Source: Candidatus Dormiibacter inghamiae | GTDB lineage: Bacteria > Chloroflexota > Dormibacteria > Dormibacterales > Dormibacteraceae | Direction: 5' to 3' | DNA length: 64,000 nucleotides | NCBI GenBank assembly: GCA_016464825.1 | Contig: JAEKNQ010000057.1 | Span: 1 to 64,000, forward strand | In this document: in pieces, positions 1 to 8,414 of the stretch | Numbering within the stretch: position 1 is the stretch's first letter | How the letters are laid out: the number at the start of each line of letters is the position of its first letter | Position numbers and translations under genes: made by a program | The notes under the pieces: generated by a model | What the model was told of the DNA's origin: nothing | The model's input: only the letters and a program-made list of their open reading frames with translations | Databases searched by the model: none

Positions 1-140
1 GGGGCCCGGCCCTTCGTCGTTACGGATTTTCAAATCCGCTCCTCCTCGTTCCACCCTTTCCTTCGCCTCGACGCCCTGACCGGCGCCCTGGGCGGGCGCC
101 TGCCCCGAGCTACGGCCCAATCGGCCGTTACAGGCAACTA
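1..140. repeat. Interspersed structured element, copy 1 (left end cut by window)
   Basis: This stretch is closely similar to the right-hand parts of the elements at 31534-31768 and 41953-42223. It keeps the internal hairpin at 23-38 (6 bp, TTCA loop), a second hairpin at 82-100 with 7-bp arms, and the right terminal sequence TCGGCCGTTACAGGCAACTA at 121-140. That terminus is the reverse complement of the left ends of the other copies. The left part lies outside the window. No protein-coding signal is evident. A MITE-like element or a structured RNA are both possible. From 141 to 291 I see nothing recognisable. Confidence 0.8.
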
Positions 141-291
141 GTTGGCACCCCTGGCTGCCAATCATCGCGTTGCGACGCGCCGGGGACCAATTCTAAGCAG
201 CAAGGGGGCGCCGAACGGAAGACAAAACCATCGCGGCACTTCTTTAACTAGGTCCTTTCGCTCGTGAGCCGACCTTCCCTGCGCCGACCGG

Positions 292-909
292 TCAGCCGCG
301 GACAGTGAAGCGAGCTCTCAGGCGATGGGCGCCGACCAATTCGGCGTTGGCCCGGTCGCTGCCCAGAGCCCATTCCCGCGCTTCGGTCGGCCTCTTTCCA
401 TACGCCCGGTGGCGGGCGATGAGGCGACGGACGCGTTCGGACTCCGGGCAATCCACGTACCAGCTCTCGTCGAGCAGTTGCCGCACCTGGCCGAAGCCAT
501 GACCGGACAGCAGGAGGTAGTTGCCCTCGGTGAGTATCAACGGCACTTCAGCTGCCACCCTGATCGCGTCGGTCATGGTCTCCTCGCGGCTGCGGTCGAA
601 AGCGGGAGCAGTGATCAGATCGTCCGCTCGCTGGCGGCGCAGACGGCGCAGGAGTTGGCAGTAAGCTTCGGCATCGAAGGTGTCGGGCGCTCCCTTGCGT
701 TGCCGACGGCCCAGCCGCTCCAGCTCCGAGTTCGCTAGATGGAATCCGTCCAGTGGCACGCAGACAGCCCGGCCGTCCAGGTCGGCGACCAAGCGTTGGG
801 CCAGATGTGACTTGCCGCTGCCGGGCATGCCGGCGAGGCCCAGGACGCGCCGCCCCTCCCCCGCCAGGCTGCGAGCTCGCTCGAGGGCCCCAGCATAGTC
901 CAGCGTCAT
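292..909 (-). CDS. Nucleoside/nucleotide kinase family protein (uridine/pantothenate kinase-like P-loop NTPase)
   Basis: The 205-residue product has a Walker A loop, GMPGSGKS, at residues 27-34, followed by a PLDGFHLAN stretch that in the uridine kinase/PanK superfamily carries the Walker-B-like aspartate. LTEGNYLLL and a late LIARHRAYGKRP lid-type segment also fit a small-molecule kinase. The phosphate acceptor cannot be named from sequence. It is divergent from aroC, with 64 bp between the two starts. The ATG at 909 is the natural start because the kinase fold begins about 20 residues later. Family assignment is firm; substrate is unknown. Confidence 0.8.
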   Translation of the reverse strand: MTLDYAGALERARSLAGEGRRVLGLAGMPGSGKSHLAQRLVADLDGRAVCVPLDGFHLANSELERLGRRQRKGAPDTFDAEAYCQLLRRLRRQRADDLITAPAFDRSREETMTDAIRVAAEVPLILTEGNYLLLSGHGFGQVRQLLDESWYVDCPESERVRRLIARHRAYGKRPTEAREWALGSDRANAELVGAHRLRARFTVRG

Positions 910-973
910 AACGCTCGATCGTAGAAGTCACGCGCGTAGCGGAGATGAGCCGGGCCGGCCCTATCCTTCGGAA

Positions 974-2128
974 ATGCTGCGTTGGTTCACAGCTGGCGAG
1001 TCGCACGGCCCACAGCTAACGGTGATCATGGAAGGCGTGCCGGCGGGCCTGGAGCTCTCCAGCGTGCTAATCCGGCGCGATCTGGCTCGGCGGCAGGGAG
1101 GCCATGGCCGCGGCGGCCGGCAGCAGATCGAGACCGACCAGGCGCGGCTGGTCGGAGGCGTCAGGGGCGGAGTGACGCTCGGCAGTCCGGTGGCGCTGGT
1201 GCTGGAGAACCGCGATCACGTCAACTGGACCGCCGAGATGAGCCCGGAGAAGGAGGGCTTCGAGCCGCAGCCGATCTCTCGCCTTCGACCGGGGCACGCT
1301 GACTTGGCCGGGGCTATCAAGTACGGCCACGACGACGTCCGCAACATTCTCGAGCGCTCCAGTGCCCGGGAGACCGCCTCCCGGGTGGCGGCGGGCGCGG
1401 TGGCCCGCGCCCTGTTGGACCGCCTCGGCGTCCGAGTGTTCAGCTTCACGCAGTCCATCGGCTCGGTGGATCTGGGCTACGGGACGGTGGATCCATTGAA
1501 GCTCAGCGAGGAACTGATAGAGGCCTCTCCTGTCCGCTGTCCAGACCCGGCCCTGAGTGAGAGCATGGTGGCGGCCATCGATGCCGCCGGTGACCGAGGC
1601 GACACAGTGGGCGGGACGTTCCGCGTGATCGCGACCGGACTGCCCATCGGCCTCGGCAGTCACGTGCACTGGGATCGCAAGCTGGACGCCCGTCTGGCGA
1701 TGGCGATCATGAGCATCAACGCAGTGAAGGGGATCGAATTCGGCGCCGGTTTCGAGGGCGCGAGTCGACCGGGCTCTGCCTTCCATGACGAGATTGACTT
1801 CCAGGACGGCCACTATCGACATCTGAGCAACCGCGCGGGTGGCCTGACGGGCGGGACCACCAACGGTGAGCCGATCGACCTCCGCGTGGCGCTGAAGCCA
1901 ATCTCGACGATGAAGAAGCCGATGCAGTCGGTCGATCTGCGGACGCACGAGAAGGTTCAGGCGCACTACGAGCGCAGCGACGTCTGCGTGGTGCCGGCCG
2001 CCGGAGTCATCGGCGAGTCAATGGTCGCGCTCACGCTGGCCGACGCCTTCCTGGAGAAGTTCGGCGGTGACTCGGTCGCCGAGCTGCAGCGCAACCTGCG
2101 GAGCTATCTGGCCGCCATCGACGCCTGA
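974..2128 (+). CDS. aroC: Chorismate synthase
   Basis: This 384-residue protein has the usual length for AroC, the last step of the shikimate pathway (EPSP to chorismate, reduced FMN as cofactor). The first signature, GESHG, lies at residues 8-12. HGRGGRQQIETDQ follows near residue 45, and the ARETASRVAAG motif is near 131-141. GGLTGGTTNGEPI and KPISTMKKP in the C-terminal half match FMN/substrate-binding segments of the family. Its product feeds the trp operon at the far end of this window, though the two are not linked transcriptionally here. The ATG directly precedes the conserved LRWFTAGESHG start. Confidence 0.97.
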   Translation: MLRWFTAGESHGPQLTVIMEGVPAGLELSSVLIRRDLARRQGGHGRGGRQQIETDQARLVGGVRGGVTLGSPVALVLENRDHVNWTAEMSPEKEGFEPQPISRLRPGHADLAGAIKYGHDDVRNILERSSARETASRVAAGAVARALLDRLGVRVFSFTQSIGSVDLGYGTVDPLKLSEELIEASPVRCPDPALSESMVAAIDAAGDRGDTVGGTFRVIATGLPIGLGSHVHWDRKLDARLAMAIMSINAVKGIEFGAGFEGASRPGSAFHDEIDFQDGHYRHLSNRAGGLTGGTTNGEPIDLRVALKPISTMKKPMQSVDLRTHEKVQAHYERSDVCVVPAAGVIGESMVALTLADAFLEKFGGDSVAELQRNLRSYLAAIDA

Positions 2129-2155
2129 CCCGCTTCGGCGGCTAGCTTTGACGGC

Positions 2156-3046
2156 ATGTCTCAAGTCATGTCGCTGGCTCAAGCGGTCGAGCGCTTCGTG
2201 CCCGATGGAGCCGCAGTCGCGATGGGCTGCTGCTTGGAGCCGGCCATTCCCTTTGCCGCGGGCCACGAGCTGATCCGCCAGCAGCGGCGAGATTTGAAGC
2301 TGATCGGGCCCATCTCCGACTCGCTCTTCGACCAGCTGATCGGCGCCGGCTGCGTGGCCGAGGTGGTGGCTGCCTGGGTGGGCAATGTCTCGGAGGGCTT
2401 GGGCCACTGCTACCGGCGGGCAGTCGAGAGCGGGGACCCATGGACGCTCACTGTGCGCGATCACAGCAACTTCTCGATCTCGCTGGCACTCTGGGCGGCG
2501 GCCTGGAACTCGCCCTATATCCCCACTCCGACCCTGCTGGGCAGTGACATTCTGAGCGGTCAGGCGGCGCTGGAGTTGGTCGACGGCAGCGTCCGCGTGG
2601 GAGCGGTCAGGCCTGACGTCTGCGTCCTCCACGTCCAGCGCGCCGACGCCGGCGGCCGAGCGCACACCTGGGGCCCGCTTGGGGTGGCTCAGGAGGCGGC
2701 GCTAGCGGCCCAGCGCGTGATCCTCACCTGCGAGCAGCTAGTGGAGCCAGAGGTGATCCTCTCCGATCCGAGCCGGGTCCTGGTGCCGGAGACGAAGGTG
2801 GTGGCTGTGGTGCACGAACCGGGCGGCTGCTTGCCCTCGCCACTGCCCGGCTACTGGAAGCGCGATCACGCAGCCTTTCGCGAGTACGCCGCGCTCTCTC
2901 GCACCGCTGAGGGGTTCGGGCGCTGGCTGCGCGAGTGGGTGCTGGACGTCCCGGATCGAGCAGCGTACCTGGCCAAGCTGGAGCTGGATCCCTTGCGAAT
3001 CACCCGCCGGCTTCTCTCCGAGCCTGCCGACTACGGCTATGAGTGA
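2156..3046 (+). CDS. CoA-transferase subunit A (IpdA/glutaconate CoA-transferase alpha-like)
   Basis: The 296-residue product resembles the alpha subunit of class I CoA-transferases of the GctA/IpdA type. The N-terminal part runs from VPDGAAVAMG through the DLKLIGPISDS strand, and a C-terminal VVAVVHEPGGCLPSPLPGYW segment is typical of the acyl-CoA transferase/IpdA branch. It overlaps the beta-subunit start by 8 bp, so the two should be made together as a heterodimer. IpdAB of actinobacteria acts in steroid ring degradation as a hydrolase, while Gct-type enzymes move CoA between acids. Sequence alone does not separate these roles. Confidence 0.85.
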   Translation: MSQVMSLAQAVERFVPDGAAVAMGCCLEPAIPFAAGHELIRQQRRDLKLIGPISDSLFDQLIGAGCVAEVVAAWVGNVSEGLGHCYRRAVESGDPWTLTVRDHSNFSISLALWAAAWNSPYIPTPTLLGSDILSGQAALELVDGSVRVGAVRPDVCVLHVQRADAGGRAHTWGPLGVAQEAALAAQRVILTCEQLVEPEVILSDPSRVLVPETKVVAVVHEPGGCLPSPLPGYWKRDHAAFREYAALSRTAEGFGRWLREWVLDVPDRAAYLAKLELDPLRITRRLLSEPADYGYE

Positions 3047-3815
3047 GCGCTTCACTGCGCAGGAGCTGATGGTCGCAGCCGCCGCCCGCGAGATCCGGGA
3101 CGGCGACCTCGTGTTTGTGGGAATGCGGCTGCCCGTCCTGGCCTATGGAGTCGCCCGGAACACGCACGCGCCGAACGCGCGAGCGCTGTTCGAGCTCGGC
3201 CTGCTCCGCGATCGGCCGGCCGACGCCTTCCTGGGCACCATGGGCGACCCCCCCAACGTGGCAGGATCCCTGTGGGCCACCGGCACGTCAAGCACCATGG
3301 CGCTGATGGCTCAGGGCGATGTCAACCTCGGCTTCATAGGCGGCGCAGAGGTCGACCGCTTCGGCAACCTCAACACAAGCTATATCGGCTCTCCCGCCAG
3401 GCCGCAGCTGAAACTGCCGGGGAGCGGGGGAGGCGCGGACATCGCGATCCTTTCCCAGCGCTGGGTGACGCTGATGAGCCACGAACCGCGCCGCCTGGTC
3501 GAGCGAGTCTCATACGTGACGTCGCCCGGGCACGGGGATGGCAGCCCCGGCTGGCGGCGCCGGCATGGTCTGCTGGGCGGCGGTCCGGCGGCCATCGTGA
3601 CCACCCTGGCGGTGCTCCGCTTCCCGCCTCAGGGCGGCGAGGCTTATCTCGGGTCGGTCCACCCGGGCGTGGAAGTGGCGCAGGTGCAGGCGGCCACAGG
3701 TTGGCGGCTCGAGGTGTCGGAGGAATGCGCCGCGACGCCGGAGCCGAGTCGGGAAGAGTTGGCCCAGATCCGTCGGCTGGACCCAGGCGGGTTCTGGACG
3801 AGGAGGAGCCGATGA
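3039..3815 (+). CDS. CoA-transferase subunit B (IpdB/glutaconate CoA-transferase beta-like)
   Basis: This 258-residue partner of the preceding subunit has the beta-subunit landmarks DLVFVGMRLPVLA (residues 23-35), NLGFIGGAEVDRFGNLN and FPPQGGEAYLGSVHPGV. Glu52 in ALFELG sits about where GctB-type subunits carry their catalytic glutamate; this alignment is by eye. The ATG at 3039 overlaps the alpha gene by 8 bp, and the stop overlaps the next ATG (ATGA, 3812-3815). The three genes therefore look like one translationally coupled unit. The substrate is unknown; a branched, aromatic or steroid-derived acyl-CoA is plausible given the neighbouring crotonase. Confidence 0.85.
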   Translation: MSERFTAQELMVAAAAREIRDGDLVFVGMRLPVLAYGVARNTHAPNARALFELGLLRDRPADAFLGTMGDPPNVAGSLWATGTSSTMALMAQGDVNLGFIGGAEVDRFGNLNTSYIGSPARPQLKLPGSGGGADIAILSQRWVTLMSHEPRRLVERVSYVTSPGHGDGSPGWRRRHGLLGGGPAAIVTTLAVLRFPPQGGEAYLGSVHPGVEVAQVQAATGWRLEVSEECAATPEPSREELAQIRRLDPGGFWTRRSR

Positions 3816-5032
3816 GGGAGCTTAGGGTCTTGCGCGAGGCGGAGCTCGCCGCCTACGTGATCCAGTGCGGGGAGACGTTCGGCGGCTCGACGCCCAAGCC
3901 TGAAGCGGTGGAAGAGAGAGCCAAGCGGCTGGAACGGGAGCGGTGCTGGGGATACTTCGACGCCGGTGAGCTCTTCGCCACCGCCGGGGCCTACAGCCTC
4001 CAGCTGTCGCTTCCTGGCGGAGTCGCGCTCCCCACCGCAGGCATCTCGGCCGTCACGGTCCTGCCCACCCATCGCCGTCAGGGCGCGTTGACCGACATGA
4101 TGCGCCAGCTGCTGCGGCAGGCCGCCGAGCGGGAGGAGCCGATCGCGGCACTGTACGCCTCAGAGGGCGCCATCTACGGCCGCTTCGGCTTCGGCATCGC
4201 CAGCTATCGAGCCGACCTGGAACTGGCTCGGGAACGCTCGGCGATGAAGGTGCAGCCGGAGTTGGTCGGCATCCAATACCGCCAACCCGCCGCCTCTCTC
4301 GACGTCCTCATGGACATCGAGCGTCGCTTCGTGCTCAGCCAACCGGGCGCCATCGCCGGACCGCGTGCGTTTTGGGAGCATCTGCTGGCGGACGATGAAT
4401 CCGACCGCAGCGGCTACAGCAATCTCTACCTCGTCTTGCAGGCGCCCGGCACGGAGCGAGCCGGCTTTGCGCTCTATCGCAAGGACATGCGCTGGACAGT
4501 CCATTCGCCCGACGGCCGGCTGCAGGTGGTGGCACTGCAAGGACTCGCGGCCGACACCAGTGCAGCGCTCTGGCGCCACCTGCTTGACATCGACCTGGTG
4601 AGCCGGGTCAGCGCTCCGAGCCAGCCTGTTGACTCGCCGCTGCGCCATCTGCTTCAGGATCCGCACGCGCTCATCCAGCAGGTCTCCCCGCAGCTCTGGC
4701 TCAACCTGCTGGATGTGCCCCGAGCCCTGGCCGGCCGCCGCTACCAGGTCCCTGGAAAGCTTCGACTCGAGGTCAAGGCAGGCTTTTGGCACGAGGGCGC
4801 AGGAGTCTTCGCGCTGGAAGGCGGCCCGGACGGCGCGGCGTGCTCCCGAACGGGTGAAACCGCCGACCTCGTGCTGCCTGGTCAGTCACTGGCAGCGGCC
4901 CACCTGGCCGGCACGAGCTTCACCAACCTCCAGCGGGCGGGCCAGGTTGAGGAGAGCCGTCCCGGCGCCCTGGCGCTGGCCGACGCGATGTTCGGCTGGC
5001 CCCTCCAGCCCTGGTGCAACATCGGCTTCTGA
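3812..5032 (+). CDS. Eis-type GNAT N-acetyltransferase with C-terminal SCP2-like domain
   Basis: The real start is the ATG at 3812, with AGGAGGA nine bases upstream, giving 406 residues, the usual Eis length. The first GNAT domain carries the acetyl-CoA loop VTVLPTHRRQGALT (81-94), then the Eis hallmark IYGRFGFG (121-128), whose Tyr122 corresponds to the proposed general acid. A second, degenerate GNAT region and an SCP2-like C-terminal domain follow. The protein ends in Phe, as in mycobacterial Eis, where the terminal carboxylate joins catalysis. Eis enzymes acetylate amines such as aminoglycosides; the native substrate here is unknown. Longer reading frames starting at 3272 are only upstream extension. 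Confidence 0.88.
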   Translation: MRELRVLREAELAAYVIQCGETFGGSTPKPEAVEERAKRLERERCWGYFDAGELFATAGAYSLQLSLPGGVALPTAGISAVTVLPTHRRQGALTDMMRQLLRQAAEREEPIAALYASEGAIYGRFGFGIASYRADLELARERSAMKVQPELVGIQYRQPAASLDVLMDIERRFVLSQPGAIAGPRAFWEHLLADDESDRSGYSNLYLVLQAPGTERAGFALYRKDMRWTVHSPDGRLQVVALQGLAADTSAALWRHLLDIDLVSRVSAPSQPVDSPLRHLLQDPHALIQQVSPQLWLNLLDVPRALAGRRYQVPGKLRLEVKAGFWHEGAGVFALEGGPDGAACSRTGETADLVLPGQSLAAAHLAGTSFTNLQRAGQVEESRPGALALADAMFGWPLQPWCNIGF

Positions 5033-5037
5033 CTGGT

Positions 5038-5050
5038 GGGTGTCGCACCC
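5038..5050. terminator. Small convergent hairpin between Eis-like and crotonase genes
   Basis: GGGTG-TCG-CACCC is a perfect 5-bp stem in the 29-bp gap between two convergent genes. There is no U-tract, so it is at best a Rho-assisted or weak bidirectional terminator. Confidence 0.35.
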
Positions 5051-5061
5051 TGGCGGTTGGG

Positions 5062-5838
5062 TCAGCGGCCCTTGAAGGTGGGTTTCCGCTTCTCCAGGAA
5101 GGCGCCGATCCCCTCCGCGGCGTCCTCCGACACGAAGACGCGGGTGATTGCCTCGCGCTCGATGGCAAGACCGAGATCGAGCGGGGCGGCATAGCCGAGA
5201 GAGGCCGCGACCTTCGCCCGGCCGATCGCCTCGCTGGCACCCTCTGCAATCCTGCGACAGTAGTCCACAGCTGCCGTCCGGCAGGCGCCGGCGTCGTCGA
5301 AGAGGCGGTTGACGACGCCCAGCTGCTCGGCCTCCTCGGGACCGAACTGGCTGGCGCTGAAGATCATGTCCATGCCGCGGGACAGCCCCACTAAGCGCGG
5401 CAAGCGCTGAGTGCCGCCCGATCCGGGGAAGAGTCCCAGATTGGTCTCCGGCAGGCCGAGCTTGTAGCCGCCGCGGGCGGCGAAGCGAAGGTCGCAGGCA
5501 AGCGCTAGCTCGAAACCGCCGCCCAGCGCGTGACCGGCGATGGCCGCCACGAAGACCAGCGGCGTCTGCTCGAACTTGCGAAAGACCTCGTGGGCCAAGA
5601 GGGCAGTCATCGCCCGCCGGTGGGCTGATCCCGCCTGGAAAGCCGCCACGTCGGCCCCGGCCGAGAAGAACTTCTCGGAGGCGCTGGTCAGGACGCCAGC
5701 GCGGAGGTTGTCGTCGTAACGGATGTCGTCGATGACCGAGCCCAGTTCGCGGAGGAACTGGTAGTCGTAGCTGTTGGCGGGCGGTCGGTCGAGGACGATC
5801 ACTGCGACCGGCCCCTCTCGCTCGAGTCGTACTGCCAT
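5062..5838 (-). CDS. Enoyl-CoA hydratase/isomerase (crotonase) family protein
   Basis: The 258-residue protein has the crotonase fold from end to end. The oxyanion-hole region AGHALGGGFELALACD is at 101-116, and PETNLGLFPGSGGTQRLPRL is at 130-149. Glu131 matches the first catalytic glutamate of enoyl-CoA hydratases. Where the second glutamate normally lies (MEM), this protein reads MDM, Asp157, so efficiency or reaction type may differ. It is transcribed toward the CoA-transferase/Eis operon and divergent from the aldehyde dehydrogenase. A GGAG ribosome site lies just upstream of the ATG at 5838. Hydratase is the most likely activity; substrate chain length is unknown. Confidence 0.9.
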   Translation of the reverse strand: MAVRLEREGPVAVIVLDRPPANSYDYQFLRELGSVIDDIRYDDNLRAGVLTSASEKFFSAGADVAAFQAGSAHRRAMTALLAHEVFRKFEQTPLVFVAAIAGHALGGGFELALACDLRFAARGGYKLGLPETNLGLFPGSGGTQRLPRLVGLSRGMDMIFSASQFGPEEAEQLGVVNRLFDDAGACRTAAVDYCRRIAEGASEAIGRAKVAASLGYAAPLDLGLAIEREAITRVFVSEDAAEGIGAFLEKRKPTFKGR

Positions 5839-5936
5839 GGAGAGCCTCCGATGTTTGATGACAAGCGGCGGAATAATGGTGTCCTATCCGGCGACCGGCG
5901 TGATTCCTGACGAAACCAAGCTTGGGGGAAACGACA

Positions 5937-7367
5937 GTGGCAACAATGATCATCGAGAGCGAGCGCACAGGCGCCGCTTCAGGCCAGACGTATGAAGTTC
6001 GCAACCCGTCCACCGGCGAGGTTGTGGACCAGGTGCCCAGCGGCGGTCCTGAAGACGTCGATCGAGCCGCCCAGGCGGCGGAGAGAGCGCAGAAGAAGTG
6101 GGGCAAGATCGCCCCCGCCGAGCGCGCTCGCATCCTGCATCGCGCAGCCGAGCACATGCTGGGTAAGCTGGAGGAGATCGCTCCCATACTGACCGCTGAG
6201 CAGGGCAAGACGATCCTCGAATCCCGCATCGAAGCCCAGCGCTTCGGTGAGAACATAGCCTGGTTCGCGGACCTGGCGGACAAGATCCACGGGCAGTACG
6301 TGACTCTGCCCGACGCCCGCACCTACGGCCTGGTGCTGCGCCGGCCGATCGGCGTGACCGGCGCCATAGTGCCCTGGAACTTCCCTCTCACGCTGGCGGC
6401 AAACAAGGTGGCGCCGGCCATCGCGGCCGGCAACTGCGCGGTGCTGAAACCCTCGGAAACCACTCCCCTGTCGACCCTGGCCTGCGTCGAGGCGTTGATC
6501 GAAGGCGGTTTGCCAGAGGGCGTCGTCAACGTGGTCCTGGGCCATGGCTCCGGCCCGGCCATGATCGAGCATCCGCTGATCCGCAAGATCGCACTCACCG
6601 GTTCCACGCCGACGGGTCGCAAGGTCATGGCGGCGGCCGCGCCTCAGCTCAAGAAGGTGGTTCTGGAGCTGGGCGGCTCTGACCCCTGCATAGTGCTCGA
6701 GGACGCCGATCTGGACGAGGCTGCCAAGGCGATCTCGGTGGGGCGCTTCTTCAACTGCGGCCAGGCCTGCCTGGCGATCAAGCGGCTCTATGTCCAGGAA
6801 GGCGTCTTCGACGAACTGCTGGAGAAGATCATCGCCCGCGCCCGCAAGCTGAAGCCTGGGGACGGCATGGACAAGAGCTCACGGATTGGACCCATGCATT
6901 CCGAACAGCAGCGGGCTGAAGTGGAGGCCCAGGTGCAGGACGCGCTGGCCCGCGGCGCCCGGGTTGTGTTCGGGGGTGACCGACCGCAAGGCGAGGGGTA
7001 CGCCAACGGCTGGTTCATCAATCCGACGATTCTGGTCGACGTCAGCGACGAATCGCGGATGGTGACCGAGGAGGTCTTCGGTCCTGCGCTGCCGGTGATG
7101 AGGATCAAAGACCTGGACCAGGCCTTGGAGCGGGCCAACAACTCGCCCTTTGGTCTCGGCTCGTCGATTTGGACTGGGAGCATGGCCGCCGCCCACCGAG
7201 CGGTGCAGGAGCTCGACGCGGGCTACACGTGGGTCAACGCACTCCAGATCGCTCACGACGAGCTGCCCTTCGGCGGCACCAAACAGTCAGGGTTCGGTAA
7301 GGAGCACGGTCTGGAAGCATTCCACGAGTACACCGAGCAGAAGGCGGTTGTCTATGGCTCGCTCTGA
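5937..7367 (+). CDS. NAD(P)-dependent aldehyde dehydrogenase (succinate-semialdehyde dehydrogenase-like)
   Basis: The protein spans about 476 residues and has all landmarks of the ALDH superfamily: PWNFPL, the cofactor lysine in KPSETTP, the NAD loop LTGSTPTGRKV, the general-base motif LELGGSDP and the catalytic cysteine in FFNCGQACLA. The GTG at 5937 is preferred because GGGGGAA at 5924-5930 is correctly spaced. An in-frame TTG at 5922 and ATG at 5946 are alternatives. Overall it looks closest to the succinate-semialdehyde/broad aldehyde group, but the substrate is not assignable. It is monocistronic, divergent from the crotonase, with about 100 bp of shared upstream DNA. Confidence 0.92.
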   Translation: MATMIIESERTGAASGQTYEVRNPSTGEVVDQVPSGGPEDVDRAAQAAERAQKKWGKIAPAERARILHRAAEHMLGKLEEIAPILTAEQGKTILESRIEAQRFGENIAWFADLADKIHGQYVTLPDARTYGLVLRRPIGVTGAIVPWNFPLTLAANKVAPAIAAGNCAVLKPSETTPLSTLACVEALIEGGLPEGVVNVVLGHGSGPAMIEHPLIRKIALTGSTPTGRKVMAAAAPQLKKVVLELGGSDPCIVLEDADLDEAAKAISVGRFFNCGQACLAIKRLYVQEGVFDELLEKIIARARKLKPGDGMDKSSRIGPMHSEQQRAEVEAQVQDALARGARVVFGGDRPQGEGYANGWFINPTILVDVSDESRMVTEEVFGPALPVMRIKDLDQALERANNSPFGLGSSIWTGSMAAAHRAVQELDAGYTWVNALQIAHDELPFGGTKQSGFGKEHGLEAFHEYTEQKAVVYGSL

Positions 7368-7477
7368 CGTCGCAAGTCCAGCGAAGCGGCAGAGCCGAGG
7401 AGCATCCGGTTTCGCGGCCAGACGCTGTCCCGAACCGATCGTTTAGAAAAGTCCACTGACAGGCACCTCGCGTGCGC

Positions 7478-7506
7478 TTGACAGGTGCTATGCGCGCTTG
7501 TACTAT
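7478..7506 (+). promoter_or_regulatory. Sigma70-type promoter of the SRPBCC-marR operon
   Basis: TTGACA (7478-7483) and TACTAT (7501-7506) are separated by exactly 17 bp. This is the best-looking promoter in the window and lies 42 bp upstream of the SRPBCC ATG. A similar CTGACAGGCACC just upstream (about 7456) forms a loose direct repeat with TTGACAGGTGCT. Confidence 0.75.
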
Positions 7507-7513
7507 GCGTACA
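7499..7513. promoter_or_regulatory. Inverted-repeat operator over the -10 box, probably for the MarR regulator
   Basis: TGTAC-TATGC-GTACA is a perfect 5-bp inverted repeat with a 5-nt centre, overlapping the -10 element. One more half-matching base on each side gives a MarR-sized palindrome. A MarR protein is encoded second in the same operon, so autorepression is the simple inference. Confidence 0.6.
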
Positions 7514-7548
7514 TAGCAGCTCACAGTCGTGCACATCAGGAGATTGCC

Positions 7549-7974
7549 ATGTACGAATTCGAGCACAGCGTCGAGACGCCCGCCTCAGCGGCGGCGATCT
7601 ACCGGCTTTACAGCGACGTCGCCGCGTGGCCGAGTTGGGACGCGGGTGTGACGCAGGTGGAGCTCCACGGACCGTTCGCCGCCGGCACCACCGGCGTTCT
7701 GACGCCAACCGGTCAGGATCCGCTCCCGTTCCGGATGGTCGAAGCGGCAGAGAACGCGGGCTTCGTCGACGAGACCGAGATCCCAGGGACCGCCACCCTG
7801 AGGTTCGAGCACCGCCTGGCCTCGCTGACAGGCGGTGGCACTCGGATCACTCACCGTGTTGTGATCACCGGTCCGGCGGCCCAGCAGCTGGGCCCGATGG
7901 TCACCGCGGATGTCCCGTCCGCAGTGGCGGCGCTGGCCGACCACGCCCTGAGGTCTGAGCGCGCGAGCGCCTGA
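7549..7974 (+). CDS. SRPBCC (START-like) family protein
   Basis: This 141-residue protein opens with YEFEHSVETPASAAAIYRLYSDVAAWPSWD, the standard first strand and helix of polyketide-cyclase/START-like folds, and continues with paired beta strands (FRMVEAAENAGFVDET, TLRFEHRLASL, GGTRITHRVVITG) and a long C-terminal helix. Such proteins bind hydrophobic ligands in a central cavity; no ligand is implied here. The ATG at 7549 has an AGGAGA ribosome site; upstream in-frame codons lie inside the promoter. The stop overlaps the marR start by one base, so the two form an operon. The MarR protein may sense the same ligand. Confidence 0.85.
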   Translation: MYEFEHSVETPASAAAIYRLYSDVAAWPSWDAGVTQVELHGPFAAGTTGVLTPTGQDPLPFRMVEAAENAGFVDETEIPGTATLRFEHRLASLTGGGTRITHRVVITGPAAQQLGPMVTADVPSAVAALADHALRSERASA

Positions 7975-8414
7975 TGGAGGGCGGAATCGGCTTGCCGGGG
8001 GAGAGTCCAGGGTTTCTCCTCTGGCGCGCCACGCTGCGGTGGCAGCGCGCCACCGCGGCGGTCCTCCAGCCGTTCGGCCTGACGCATGTCCAGTTCGTCC
8101 TCCTCGCAAGCACCTGGTGGCTCGGTGAGCAGGGCGAGGCGCCCAGCCAGCGTCAGCTTGCGGAGCACTGCGGCACCGACCCGATGATGACGTCGCAGGT
8201 TGTCCGCAGACTGGAGGCGGCGGGGCTGATCACGCGGCAGCTCGATCCCGCCGACTCCCGCGCCCGGCGGCTCGGTGTCACCTCCGCCGGCCGCGACCTG
8301 GCAGTCCTAGCGATCGTCGCCGTCGAAAGCGGCGACCGGGCATACTTCGGCCGCGTTGCCGATGAGCCGTCTCTCCGCCCACTGCTGAGGTCCTTGGCCG
8401 CCGGACCGGCCTGA
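7974..8414 (+). CDS. MarR family transcriptional regulator
   Basis: The 146-residue product has a typical MarR winged helix: PSQRQLAEHCGTDPMMTSQVVRRLEAAGLI is the helix-turn-helix and recognition helix, followed by the wing DPADSRARRLGVTSAGR, where the conserved DxR motif is present. N- and C-terminal helices would form the dimer interface. The ATG overlaps the SRPBCC stop by one base. The operon promoter carries an inverted repeat on its -10 box, the expected binding place for autorepression. The effector is unknown. Confidence 0.92.
   Translation: MEGGIGLPGESPGFLLWRATLRWQRATAAVLQPFGLTHVQFVLLASTWWLGEQGEAPSQRQLAEHCGTDPMMTSQVVRRLEAAGLITRQLDPADSRARRLGVTSAGRDLAVLAIVAVESGDRAYFGRVADEPSLRPLLRSLAAGPA

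Noticed and set aside
3272-3811. N-terminal extension of the Eis-like protein
   Set aside because: The extension lies inside the CoA-transferase beta gene and is low-complexity; the ATG at 3812 has a good ribosome site.
4886-6322. 478-codon minus-strand frame spanning two genes
   Set aside because: It runs across the crotonase in the wrong frame and antisense to the aldehyde dehydrogenase; composition is Arg/Ser-rich noise.
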